DNA of 64,000 nucleotides from Shinisaurus crocodilurus. Lineage: Eukaryota; Chordata; Lepidosauria; Squamata; Shinisauridae. Position 1 is the stretch's first letter. Every line of letters starts with the position of its first letter. A program made the translations under genes and the position numbers. The notes under the pieces are model-generated. The model saw only the letters and a program-made list of their open reading frames with translations, did no database searches and was not told the DNA's origin. The DNA lies in contig CM037877.1 of the NCBI GenBank assembly GCA_021292165.1, positions 211,152,715 to 211,216,714 on the forward strand, read 5' to 3'. Below are positions 1-10,668 of this stretch, in pieces.

Positions 1-118
1 AACATTAATGTCTACTTAGAGTAGACCCACTGAAATGAATGGGACTTAAGTTAGTCATGACTAACTTAGGTCCCATTCATTTCAATAGATCTATTCTAAG
101 TAGGACTTACATTGGATT
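1..118. repeat. Palindromic short interspersed repeat
   Basis: The two halves are inverted copies: GTAGACCCACTGAAATGAAT and the following bases recur in reverse complement around a TTAGTCATGACTAA centre. It resembles other palindromic 80-120 bp units here (19.97, 27.4, 42.2 and 61.1 kb) built on the phrases 'cc(c)attgaaat' and 'tctgagtag'. Family name not assigned. Confidence 0.5.
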
Positions 119-1731
119 TTACCCTATGACTGTCAAATTCACAAGGCTCAGTATATTTTAGCAGAATCATCAGAACACTGCAAAAGCACAATAGCAAAAT
201 ATAAAGGTTCAAATTTGGGGCACGCACTGAAAAAAAGGGAACATACTTTTAAAGTATGTGCTATTTATTAGACACAATCTCAAGAGTTAGCCAGATTGAA
301 ATAGATGCAGCAATACTGCAAAGTAATTCACCCTCCTTGGACAGAAAGAAATGTATGGCTTTCCATACCTGACATCTCCCTCAATCCACTATCCATACTT
401 GTCTTTCAACCCAGGTATAGGAACAGGTTCACAAAATCCTGAATACAGATGAACCTGTATTGTGCCAGGTCATACGTTACTTTCTGCCCCGGCCTATAAG
501 CCACATTGCCAAGTACATACAATACTTTCTAGGTAGGCCTGTAACCACATTGCCACAAAATGGGCTGTCTGGTTGCGCAGATCCCATCTGTCACTCATTA
601 GGAACCTTTGTCCCAATATGAATCTGCATCCAGAGGAGGTTTCGAATAAAGACCTGACTTACGAAATCCCTCAATACAAGTGCCAATGCTGGCTTAAGAG
701 GCTGCAAATGCGTGCCCTGAAATTTATCTGCCTAGGAAGCTAAAGTGACCAGAAGTCCAGAGGGGTCACACAGTCACATCGAATCAGATTAACTGTGAAT
801 GGGACTGGCTGAACTGCCATTCTCCAATACATACATACTTGTCAACTATCCTCTCACTCCCCCAGTTACCACCTAGAGTAGCCACAAGTCAGCTCTCAAC
901 ACTTCCCATTCACAGAACATTAAGCTTCCTCCCTAAAATGGAATACATCCCAACTTTAACACCTAAACATTAGATGAGAGTATGAGACCCCCAAGCTGCA
1001 AGTCTGACTTCCAGATAATCCCGTGTGCGTGTGTCAATTTTTGAAGGCCAACGTATTTGGAGGGAGGGCAGGCAGAAGAGTAAAATGAGTAGTATTTATT
1101 CTGCTTCAGGCAACACATTGTTACAGTTGAGTTCCCATGAGTGATCATTACAAGCAGTGCAGGACGAAAATTACTGTCATTGGATGGCAGTTCGGCTTTA
1201 TGGCCCAAGTCAATTAGATAAGTAGAATTTTGAGGTAAACAGCTGGGATCAAGCCACAGAGGAAGTAGAACTGCAAAGCAGGTATGACTGGTTTCTCAAC
1301 AGAAAGTAGGAAAGCTTGGAAATGTTTGTGCCATTCCGAGTTCTGGAAGGACTCAGGATACAAACAAACACACAAGCAAGCAATTTTGTGTAACTTAAGC
1401 AACCCCACCAGTTCTTCTGGCTCTAGCTATATTAGCAATATTTTCACAAATTGCTCTTAGACACAGTCCCAGTATGAGAGTGCACTGGGCAAATTGCTCT
1501 CAACATTGTCACCTTTGGTTAAGAAAGAGCACCTGCTGAACAGCACCGTAACACCAACATCCTAAGTGCACATGAGTGATACAAGTCTCATAGAAATCAC
1601 TAGTCCTAGTTTCTGAGTAACCAACCCGTCATAGGATCTGGCTGAATGAGTGGCAAATGATAATAAATGCAGACAAGCCGCCTTGGTGGAAGCTCCCCAG
1701 TCTTGGAACTCTGTTCCTCCCGTTACCTTAG

Positions 1732-1827
1732 CCCAACCTTCCCCAACCTGGTGCCCCCCAGATGGGCTGGACTGCAGTTGCAGTCTAACACATCTTGGGG
1801 GGGGGGGCACCAGTTTGGGGAAGGCTG
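1732..1827. mobile_element. hAT-type miniature element, foldback family A
   Basis: The ends are inverted: CCAACCTTCCCCAACCTGG on the left and CCAGTTTGGGGAAGGCTG on the right, with a gene-like CAGATG/GGACTGCAGTTGCAGTC core. It is the same family as the copies at 7.1, 12.1, 26.1, 30.2, 31.8, 43.7, 52.2 and 62.7 kb. Confidence 0.65.
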
Positions 1828-2084
1828 TCTCAGCCAGTGTGTTTTCTGGAAGTAATGCAAAACCTTTTTATTTGAGCAAGCATCAAGACAAATATTTAAA
1901 CAGAAGTTAGAACTAAGAGTTTCGGAAGTGTAACCTTGCCTGAGCCTTTGGGGAGATGGGGCAATTAAAAACACACACCACAGATTTATGATGAGTTTGG
2001 GAAAGTGCTTGGTATTGCTAGTAATTACACACAGAGCACATACTTATGTATATGCCAATCCAAGAATGTAAGGGCCTCAATGTA

Positions 2085-2700
2085 TTAGACCAAAGACCTG
2101 TCTAGTCCCTTCGGTTTCCGCGTTGCCGATCAGATGCCTGAGGGAAGCCCGCAAGCATACACGAGGGCAACAGCATGCTGCTAGCAGTGTTCCCTAGCAA
2201 CTGGTAATCAGAAGCATGTTGCTTCTAATACTGAAAATAATATTAGCCATGATGAATTGATAGCCTTATCCTCCGTGAATTTGTCTAATGCCCCTTTAAA
2301 GCAGTCCAAGTTGGTGGCCATCACTACATGTTGTAGTTGCAAATTCCATAGCTGAACTATGCACTGTGTACAGTAGTACTTGCTTTTGTCAGCTTCACTG
2401 GATGACCTCAGGTTCTAGTATTATGAGAGAGGGAGAAAAACCTCTCTATTCACTTTCTTGACACCAGGCATAATTTTATACACCTGTCACTTGCCCCCTT
2501 CTTTGCATTTATTTCTTAAGCTAAAAAGCCCCAAACATTGTAACCTCTCCTGATGGGGGAAGCTGCTCCAGCAGCTCGGTTGCCCTTCTCCAGACCCCCT
2601 CCACAATATCCCCTCTGAGGTATAGTGACTACAACTGTGCAGAGTATTCCAAGAGTAGCCTGTGCTTTATAATGTAAACATTTCATATTTATCATGGCAC
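2085..2700 (-). mobile_element. CR1 LINE fragment (ORF2 end and 3' UTR)
   Basis: In reverse complement the sequence follows CR1: a TACTCTTGGAATACTCTGCA-like block (from LEY..QFWAP), a GAGAAGGGCAACC block, a long 'AGAGAGGTTTTTCTCCCTCT' type segment, then AATTCACGGAGGATAAGGCT near the 3' end. It has many changes and no open frame. Confidence 0.7.
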
Positions 2701-3289
2701 CATGACTGGCAGAGACAGAAAGCTACAAGAGGGACCCTGAATTGGTTGATGATTAGTCAAGTCTCAAGCAGAACCCACTCACTGTCCAGAAGCCAATATG
2801 CCATGAACCACAAGCAATGAACAGCCTGGCTCAGACTATTAGAGGGCATGCCTGCAGTTCTAAGCAGATAGGGCAGGTTCAAATTCAAATAAGAACAACA
2901 GCTGTGCCTAAAGCCTTCAGATGTGAAGTACTAGCCATTTTTAGCTTCACAAACTAGATAAGCAAATGACAGTGCTTATTTGTCCCAAATGTAGAGAGAC
3001 GCCTCCAGGCACCAAATGGCAGATGACAACCCTTGACACTGCACCTTCTGTGCCCTCACACAGTTTAATGTTAATCAATCCATGGAACTAGGACTGGACC
3101 ATCCTGTTCTGGATGGGCTTGCATTTCCTCTTAAAGATCAGGTTTGCAGTTTGGGGGGTGCTTTTAAATTCAGCATTGTTGATGGATACCCAAGTGGCAT
3201 CCATAGCTAACTTTCACCAATTACACTTGGTTTAGCAGGTGCATCCTTTCTTGGAGAGGGAAGCTGGCCACAGTTATCCATGCTCTAGT

Positions 3290-3500
3290 AAGATTTAGGC
3301 TAGGCTACTGTAAGGCACAAGGCTACCTTTGACAAACATCTGGAAACTTTAAAATTATGCAGAATGTGGTGGTCACACTGAAACTGACAGTGTTAAAAGT
3401 TCTTCACTGGCTTCTAGTTGTCTGGTCCCAATTCAAAGCACTAGCTTTCATCTTCAAATACCTAAATGGCCTGGGTAGCTAGAACGCCACCTTCTCTCAT
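3290..3500 (+). mobile_element. LINE relic (CR1/L2-like C-terminal region)
   Basis: The plus strand reads VLHWLLVVWSQFKALAFIFK followed by YLNGLG, the decayed form of a LHWLPV..R..FK.L.L.FK.L.GL motif common at the C-terminus of CR1/L2-like LINE polyproteins. Limits are approximate. Confidence 0.5.
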
Positions 3501-4910
3501 ATGAACCTGCATATTAATTGAGATTATTAAGGGAGAGCTTTTATCCTTAAAGGCAGTCTAGAAATATTTTAAACACAATTATTTTCAGAGGCCCTTTTCT
3601 ATGTTATCCAATACCCCATAGTAACCTTTTCCCTAAACTACAAAAATATATTGTACATGCAGGATAGGTATCTACTAAGGTGGAGAAAATGGGTTAATAT
3701 TTAAGTAATTAAATATCATGAATATGTCTTTGTAGACAGCTTCTGTATAAAGGTATTTTGAAGCAGAATGTTGGATTCCTTCCAGGTGACTTGGGAAAAA
3801 ATGAGGCTATGATAGATCAAGTAATACTTCAGGTACTACTTGTACCCTTGGAAAGATTATGGCTACCAGCCAAAATGCAAGCGCTTGTATGCTAAGAGAC
3901 CTTCAAATGCTTTGGCTACCAGCTCTGGCTCTTCTCTACTGCTGTGCAGGAGGTAGGCAGATTAGCATTTAAGATATAGTGGCATTTCAGACGTATTGCA
4001 CAAAATATTAGAGTGCCTTTCAAGCTGTCATCTCCAAGTTTCCATTCAGTTCATGCTTATGCAGAGATCTTTGGTACTAACAGCACAGTCCTATGCATGT
4101 TTAGACCAAAAAAAGTCCTATAGCTCCCAGCATTTCCTAGCCAGCATGGGGAATGGGAGCTGTAGAACTTTCTGTCTAAAAATGCATAGGATTGTGCACT
4201 AGGTTCCCATCTCTACTAAAACTACCAGTATGTGTTCGAAGAGCAGATTCATTTGTATCCTGGACTGAAATTCTTATTGCAGAAAAATATGTACTGTTCT
4301 ACTATAGAATAGTGACTGTTCCCTTATCTGCCCTTGTTAGGACTGGAGATCTTGCAAGGGAATACACACATATATCCATCTTAACTCCACCACACCCCTT
4401 CAGAAAACCAATCCGTTGTTTTGTATCAAAGTATACTTGGAGGTCTTTAAAAAGGCCAAGGAGAAATTTGATCACGCAGAGAGAGACTGCTCCCCAAGAA
4501 GGTACTAATTGCTATGTTCCATCACAGTGATAATCCATTCCTCTGTATTCTCTCCATTAAACAACATACAATAGTACAGACTATGTAACTCTAGGAAACG
4601 GGGTTTTGTGAAACAAGTGTACAGAATGCTGCAAGAGGAGCAAATTTAATACTGAAAATGGTACACCAGGATTGGAAGATGATTAACATATAATCAGAGC
4701 TGAATGACTTGTACAGTGTACCCTAACTTACTTGCCCTAAGACAGGATATCCTATGCTTGTTTACTGTATCCCTGACAGACTTCTCTATCTTCCCTTGAA
4801 AGCCTCCAAGGAAAGAGAAACCACAATCTCCTTAAACAGTTTGTTCAAAGTCTGAACAACTCAAACAAGTTTTTAGTGTTTAACTAGAGCCGTCTCACCT
4901 TAAAACCTAT

Positions 4911-5150
4911 TTTTATTTTATTTATTACATTTATACCCCGCCTTTTTTCCTACAAGGAACTCAAGGCGGCTTACATAATCATCCTCCTCCTCTCCATTTT
5001 ATCCTCACAAGAACCCTGTGAGGTAGGTTAGGCTGAGAGTCAGTGACTGGCCCAAAGTCACCCAGTGAGTTTCATGGCCGAGTGGGGACTAGAACCTGGA
5101 TCTCCCGAGTCCCAGTCCAGCACTCTCACCACTACGCCACACTGGCTCTC
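4911..5150 (-). mobile_element. Sauria-type SINE (full length)
   Basis: In reverse complement it starts GAGAGCCAGTGTGGCGTAGT (tRNA-like head with A box). The B-box-like GGTTCTAGTCCCC follows, then the conserved body CACTGGGTGACTTTGGGCC and CCTACCTCACAGGG, and the tail with GGCGGGGTATAAATG and AATAAA repeats. This layout is that of the squamate Sauria SINE, mobilised by BovB-type LINEs. Confidence 0.85.
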
Positions 5151-5214
5151 AGATTAGTCATGTCTAATTATATATCTACTATATAAATGTGAATGTTTGT
5201 CCGTTTGTTTGTTT

Positions 5215-5244
5215 GTACGTACGTACGTACGTACGTACGTACGT
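5215..5244. repeat. (TACG)n microsatellite
   Basis: About seven perfect TACG units near the 5' end of Helitron copy 1. The repeat is self-complementary and rich in CpG. The other Helitron copy has only GTGGGTGG-type sequence at this place, so the run arose after they diverged. Confidence 0.9.
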
Positions 5245-5587
5245 GGGTGGGTCCGCGCGGCGGGTTTGCGTCATATTGGCTCCTACCCGGTTGGACGGAT
5301 CCACCCCAAACTTGGCACACATACTCCCCATCACCCAAGGACAAAGACTGGTGGGTTAAAATCTCTGAAAAACCCTCGCCGCGCCGGTACGGCCCAAAAT
5401 AGATGAGAGCCAATGGCGTCGCTTGGAATACTCGCAGGGGCCATTCAGGAGGCGTTATGCAAATAGCTCCAACCGGCACATAGAATGTTGGTATGCACTG
5501 CCTCCACAGGGGCCCAATCAGAGGCGGATATGCAAATCTCTCCTACGTCCAAACAGAATGTTCACATGAACCACAGCCGGGACAGCA

Positions 5588-5995
5588 GGGATTTGATTGC
5601 GTAATCCCGGGGGGGGGGGGAGGCAGGGATTTCATTGTTGCATAGTCCCGGGGGGGAGGGAAGCAGGGATTTGATTGTGTGGTCCTAGGGGGGATGACAC
5701 AGGGATTTCATTGTGTGGTCCGGGGGGGGGGACACAGGGATTTCATTGTTGTGTGGTCCTGGGGGGGGGAAGCAGGGATTTGATTACATAGTCCGGGGGG
5801 GGGGAAGCAGGGATTTCATTGTCTGGCCCAGGGGGGGGAATTCATTGTTGCATAGTCCCAGGGGGGAAGCAGGGATTTGATTGGGTAGTCCCTAGGGGGA
5901 GACACAGGGATTTCATCGTGCAGTCCTGGGGGGGGGGGGAGCAGGGATTTCATTGTGCAGTCCTGGGGGGGGGGAAGCAGGGATTTCACAGCAGA
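5588..5995 (+). repeat. G-run minisatellite inside Helitron copy 1
   Basis: About 12 imperfect units of roughly 30-37 bp. Each has (G)CAGGGATTTSATTGTGTRGTCC followed by a run of 5 to 13 G. Units differ mainly in G-run length and one or two bases. It is open in one frame and gives a meaningless Gly-rich reading. Confidence 0.88.
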
Positions 5996-6524
5996 CAGCT
6001 ACCTTAAGGAATTTCGAACAAAGAGTGCCTATAGGAAAAGGACAACCCGTGCAACGCCGGGTAAAAAAAAGCTAGTATTATATATAATATAAAAATTATA
6101 TATATTTTTACAGCATTTATATAGGCCACTCAACAACATTGTTCTCTGAGCAGCTCACAAGCATTAAGGGCAGTATTTCCTAAAGCAACCCTGGAAACGA
6201 GCCGAAACACTTGTTTCTGGGTAACAGGACAGGGCAGCGGAGCGCCCTTCTCCAAGTTCCGCTGTCTTGCCCCGTTCCAGAAACTAGTGTTTCACCTTGC
6301 GCTAGCTTCCTGTTGTGCTGGTGGTGGGTGGATCCAGGGTTGCTTTGGGAAGCACTAGCTTACTATTGCGCCAACATGCAGTTTGGTGGCTGCAACAGAA
6401 TGAGCCAAGGTGCAGCGGCAGTATTGGATACTGATCTCAGTAATACAATATCATAAAATAAATAACAGTTTGAAATTCATCAGCAGAGAGAGGAATAAAA
6501 CCAGTTTCACAACATAACTATGAA

Positions 6525-6710
6525 AATAGGAAGCGGCCTTATACTGAGTCAGACCATTGGTTCATCTAGCTCAGTATTGTTGACATTGACTGGCAGTGGC
6601 TCTCCAGGGTTTTAGGCAGGAGTTTTTCCTACCCTACCTGGAGATGCCAGGGACCTGGGACCTTCTGCATGCAAAGTGTGTGCTCTACCACTGAGCTACA
6701 GCACTTCCCA
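6525..6710 (-). mobile_element. tRNA-derived SINE (second family)
   Basis: In reverse complement it begins GGGAAGTGCTGTAGCTCAGT with a tRNA A box (TAGCTCAGTGG), then a GGTCCCAGGTCCC B-box-like segment. The body CTCCAGGTAGGG leads to CTGACTCAGTATAAGGC..CTTCC at the 3' end. Other copies are at 30.56 and 46.93 kb. Exact family name not assigned. Confidence 0.75.
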
Positions 6711-6769
6711 TAACGAAAAAATACACAACAAACACAATGGATTACAATTCAAGACATTAAGGTCAGATT

Positions 6770-6990
6770 TTAAAAGATCTGAGAGACTTTTAAAAAAGGT
6801 ATAAACCTGGCACCAAATGGCAATAAAGAAGGCACCAGGCAAGCCTCTTTGGGGGAGGGCATTCCATAACCTGGGTGCCCCCACTGAGAAGGTCCTCTTC
6901 CTGGTAGCCACACACCTCACTTCACTTGCAGAGGGAACCCAGAGGAGGGATTCTGAAGAGGATCTCAAGGTTCAGGGAGATATCTGTGTG
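6770..6990 (-). mobile_element. LINE relic (LWNALP motif)
   Basis: The minus strand contains RTFSVGAPRLWNALPQ, a typical C-terminal motif of CR1/L2-like LINEs, with flanks that recur at 42.95-43.20 kb (GAGGG.ATTCCA.A..CTGGGTGCC; TTCCTGGT.GCC). It is decayed and the frame is broken. Confidence 0.55.
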
Positions 6991-7072
6991 AGAAAGCAAT
7001 CTTTCATATACCCTAGAGTCCCAAGTTGTTAAGGATATCCTACTCTTGTTCTACTCTTGTTAGTGTGTAGGG

Positions 7073-7207
7073 CAATGTTCTCCAACCTTGGGTCCCCAGA
7101 TGTTTTTGGTCTACAACTCCCAGCATGCCCCAGCCAGCTATGTTGGCTAGGGCATGCTGGGAGTTGTCGGCCAAAAACATCTGGGGACCCAAGGTTGGAG
7201 AACACTG
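7073..7207. mobile_element. hAT miniature element, near-perfect foldback (family A)
   Basis: It starts CAATGTTCTCCAACCTTGGG and ends CCAAGGTTGGAGAACACTG, with arms of about 60 bp around a TATGTTGGC centre. A perfect 8-bp duplication, gtgtaggg, lies at 7065-7072 and 7208-7215. The 8-bp duplication and CA(G)TG ends identify hAT. Confidence 0.9.
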
Positions 7208-7611
7208 GTGTAGGGTATTTGCTGAAAGTAGAAAACAGCTTTGAAGTAAGACAAGAGACAGCAACCTCTTTCACCCCTAATCCAGATAAAAGGCCTTCAC
7301 CTCTCAACTTACTCATGAAAGGAAAGGAAGAGCTGTCAGACCAGCCCTACAGAGCTGCTACCCAGAGCTCCTTGGAGAAAATGGGGTGGGGGGGGGATGA
7401 AATACCGGTAGGTTGTGAATGTTAAGCTGGTAGGAGTTGATGACCAGGAACCAAGAAGCTCAAAAAGGCCATCTCTGTCCAGGGATGCTTGACATGTCCG
7501 AAGTAAAAACAAATTGAATCAACACGTTTCATAAGCATGAGGTTTGGCAACACTGGCATTCAGGGAGGTGCCAACAGGCTTATGCTGCTAACATTTGAGA
7601 GCTACCTTTCT

Positions 7612-7636
7612 GAAGAAGAAGAAGAAGAAGAAGAAG

Positions 7637-7666
<30 letters not shown>
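7612..7666 (+). repeat. (GAA)n microsatellite
   Basis: About 18 perfect GAA units in SLC41A1 intron 2. On the gene strand this is TTC. It makes a spurious poly-Glu (plus) or poly-Leu (minus) reading. Confidence 0.95.
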
Positions 7667-7667
<1 letters not shown>

Positions 7668-7992
7668 CGTCTGGGGTAGTTCAGATTTCCCACTGAGCTA
7701 TGAAAAATCTGCAAGCACTTTCGAAATACCAGCATGATGAAGGTATTAAGAGCTTTGACTGTAAAAAAGGCAGCCAATACAAGCAAATTAGTCCGTGTTT
7801 TTTATTTTCTTAGGATATTGGCTGATGGTTTCATATTTTGCTTTTTGGTAATCTCATTGTAAGACAGAAGGTTTAAATATTGACATATCTGTAATAGATA
7901 TAACTACATACCGTAATACTGACACATACGCTTTTAAAGTATGATTGCCATTTAGAGAGGTATTCTGAATAAATCAATTTCACACAATATGC

Positions 7993-8338
7993 CAGAGGTG
8001 CAGAATCTCTTTCAGCCTGAAGGCCAAATCACATTTCAGAGAAGCTTTCGGAGGCTGCATTCCAGTGGTGGGCGGGGCTGAAGGAAATGGGGGTGGGGTG
8101 AAAGGCAGAAGGGACAGGGCCAAAATATTAGTGTATTTTAGCTTACTGAGAGTAACTAAGCCTTAGGAAAAGCATTTCAACCTTTTAGAATGGGGGGAAA
8201 ACTGCACAACAGCTGAGAAACCACCAAACAATTGGTGGTTGGAGGAAGGGGCATGGCCATTTGGGCAACCCTGAAGGGTCAGGTTGTAACACCAGGAGGG
8301 CTGGATTTGGCCCCTGGGCCTGAGGTTCTGCACCCCTG
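7993..8338. mobile_element. hAT-type miniature element, family B
   Basis: The ends are CAGAGGTGCAGAATCTCTTT and GGTTCTGCACCCCTG, with duplications caatatgc/ctatatgc (7 of 8 match). The internal part (GGGCTGGATTTGGCCC; CCATTTGGGCA) recurs inverted at 35.55-35.88 kb. It has no coding capacity. Confidence 0.75.
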
Positions 8339-9471
8339 CTATATGCTTTTATACTCCCAGTAGCCGTATTAAATAGCATTAACAGATTGCTTGAGCAGTT
8401 ATAGAAGATTCTCCCTGAGAACCATTCTGGAAGAGAAGGAGACAATTTGTTATAGAGCAAAACCATTACTCTCCAACAAGTAAGAGAGAAGATGCCAACT
8501 AGGATGAGGATGAGCTTGGCCCCATCGAGGACACCTGGATTAAAGGAACATGGCGGTTGGAGTCTACTATTGACCACCAAATCAAGGAGAAGACCAGGTT
8601 GAAACTTTTGAAAAGCAAATTGCCAATGTTTCAAGGAGACATGATGTAGTAGTGATGGGGGTCTTCAATTTCCACGATGTCTGTTGGGAGACAGATTCTG
8701 CCAAACATGGACCCTCCAAAAAATTCGTGACTTGTGTTGCTGATAACTTTCTCCTACAGAAAGTGGAGGTAGGAACTAGAGGATCAGCTATCCTTGACTT
8801 GATTCTAACCAACAGAGACGAGTTAGTGAATAAAGTGGCAGTTTCGGGAACTCTGGGGGAAAGTGACCATGTTATACTTGAGTTCTTGATTCTAAAGGAA
8901 GCAAAAACTGAGTGTAGCCACCCTGGATTTTAGGAAAGCCAATTTTAATAAACTCAGAACAATGATAAGTAAGGTCCCATGGCAAGAGACTCTAATGAGA
9001 AAAGGAGTCCAAGGTGGGTGGGAGTTTTTAAAAAAGGAAATTTTAAAGGCACAATTACAAACAATTCCCAAAAGGAGAAAAGGCAGAGGGCAACAGAAGA
9101 AGCCAATGTGGCTTCACAATAAACTCAAAGATGACCTGAAAACAAAAAACGACACGTATAGGAAGTGGAAGGAAGGCCAGGCTACAAGGGAAGAGTACAG
9201 GCAGGTAGCACAGAACTGCAGGAATAGTGTCAGGAAGGCTAAAGCGGAGAATGAGCTGAGGCTAGCATGGGATGGTAAAAGCAACAAAAAAAGCTTTCTT
9301 TAGATACGTGCATAGTAAAAGACAAAGGAAAAAAATGGTGGTTCAACTATGCAATGAGGATGGCAAAATGATAACAGATGACAAAAAAGAAGCAGAAGTG
9401 TTCAATTCCTACTTTGGCTCGGTCTTCTCTCAAAAGAGGGTCTATGTCTCGCACGGAAAACCTGAAGTACA

Positions 9472-9638
9472 GGCCTGTGGCTCACGCTGGCTCAGCTTGT
9501 CTGAGTGTGGAAAGCTAAACAGGGTCAAGCCTGGTTATTCCTTGGATGGGAGACCCCTCCTCTAGTTTCCTGCATTGAGCAGGGGGTTGGACTCGATAGC
9601 CTTGTAGGCTCCTTCCAACTCTATGATCTATGAATCTA
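9472..9638 (+). mobile_element. 5S-rRNA-headed SINE with CR1 tail, copy 1
   Basis: The 5' half resembles 5S rRNA from about nucleotide 40 on: GTCTGAGTGTGGAAAGCTAA (A-box region) then GGATGGGAGACC (C box). The 3' half, TGCATTGAGCAGGGGGTTGG to the ATCTATGAATCTATG end, matches the CR1 3' end seen at 11.17 and 44.1 kb. A 9-bp duplication, tgaagtaca, flanks it (9463-9471, 9639-9647). It sits in the CR1 ORF2. Confidence 0.9.
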
Positions 9639-10425
9639 TGAAGTACAAGCTGAAGGGGCAGGATTGCAGCTTGAGATTGAAGCTGCAATCTTGATTACTT
9701 TGAATGCGTTCAAATCTCCAGGGCCAGACAAACTGCATCCTAGAGTAATAAAGGAACTGGCAGAAGAACTTTCAGAACCACTGTCTATTATCTTTGAGAA
9801 ATCATGGAGGACAGGTGAAGTGCCAGATGACTGGAAGAGGGCTAATGTTGTTGTTATCTTCAAAAAGGGCAAGGAGGAGGAACCTGGGAACTATGGACCA
9901 GTCAGTGTCACATCAATCCTTGGGATAATTCTGGAGCAGATTATAAAGAAGTCAATCTGCAAGCACCTTAAACACAATGCAGTGATTACTAGAAGCCAAC
10001 ATGGATTTGTCAAAAACAAATCCTGCCAGACCAGTCTGATCTTATTTTTTGATTGGGTAACCTCCCTTGTGGACTGTGGGAATGCTGTGAACATAATATA
10101 TCTTGACTTCAGCAAAGCATTCGACAAAGTGCCTCATGATATCCTGATTAGCAAGCTAGCTAAAAGTGGGCTAGATGGAACAACTATCAGGTGGATCCAC
10201 AGTTGGCTATAGAATCGGACTCAAAGAGTGCTTATCAATGGTACCTTCTCAAACTGGGGAGAGGTAATGAGCAGGGGTACCGCTAAGGCTCAGTCCTGGG
10301 CCCAGTGCTCTTCAACATTTTTATTAATGACTTGGATGAGGAGGTGCAGGGAATGCTTATCAAATTTGCAGATGACACAAAACTGGGTGGAACAGCTAAT
10401 ACTCTGGAAGACAGAAACAAAATTT

Positions 10426-10668
10426 GAGAGCCAGTGTGGTGTAGTGGTTAGAGTGTTGGACTGGGACTCGGGAGATCTGGGTTCTAGTCCCCGCTCGGCC
10501 ATGAAACTCACTGGGTGACTTTGGGCCAATCATTGACTCTCAGCCTAACCTACCTCACAGGGTTGTTGTGAGGATAAAATGGAGAGGAGGAGGATTATGT
10601 AAGCCGCCTTGGGTTCCTTTCAGGAAAAAAGGCGGGGTATAAATATAATAAATAAATAAATAAATAAA
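10426..10668 (+). mobile_element. Sauria-type SINE, inserted in CR1
   Basis: The head is GAGAGCCAGTGTGGTGTAGT, B-box-like GGTTCTAGTCCCCGCTC, body CTCACTGGGTGACTTTGGGC, tail GGCGGGGTATAAATATAATA with AAAT repeats. It interrupts the CR1 frame between the KFADD block and the MKFNRDKC block. It is close to consensus, so it may be fairly young. Confidence 0.9.

Larger units (their letters stand above)
5175..6075 (+). mobile_element. Non-autonomous Helitron, copy 1
   Basis: It starts TCTACTATATAAATGTGAAT and ends with a CCCG..CGGG hairpin followed by AAAAAAAAGCTAG. These are the TC start and the hairpin plus CTAG end of Helitrons. It sits between host A (5174) and T (6076), the expected AT target. 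It shares its ends and flanks (GGCCCAAAATAGATGAGAGC; TTAAGGAATTTCGAACAAA) with the copy at 32.6 kb. There is no Rep/helicase frame. Its core carries a (TACG)n run and a G-rich minisatellite. Confidence 0.88.

Noticed and set aside
4192..4530. 112-codon plus-strand open frame
   Set aside because: No recognisable domain, unlikely composition and no splice context; a chance open frame in an intron.
4911..5150. A tRNA gene (A and B boxes present)
   Set aside because: The boxes belong to the Sauria SINE head; no cloverleaf is preserved and the SINE body and tail follow.
5588..5995. Spaced repeats that could look like a CRISPR array
   Set aside because: The repeated part is degenerate, the 'spacers' are G runs of varying length, and it lies inside a Helitron in a vertebrate genome.
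7537..7737. Small poly-Glu protein
   Set aside because: Its acidic run is the (GAA)n microsatellite and the flanks are unique non-coding DNA.
8185..8634. 149-codon minus-strand open frame
   Set aside because: It straddles a family B hAT element and the start of the CR1, antisense to the CR1 frame, with no family resemblance.
9472..9638. A genuine 5S rRNA gene
   Set aside because: It has only part of the 5S sequence, a CR1 3' tail and a target duplication inside a CR1, so it is a SINE.
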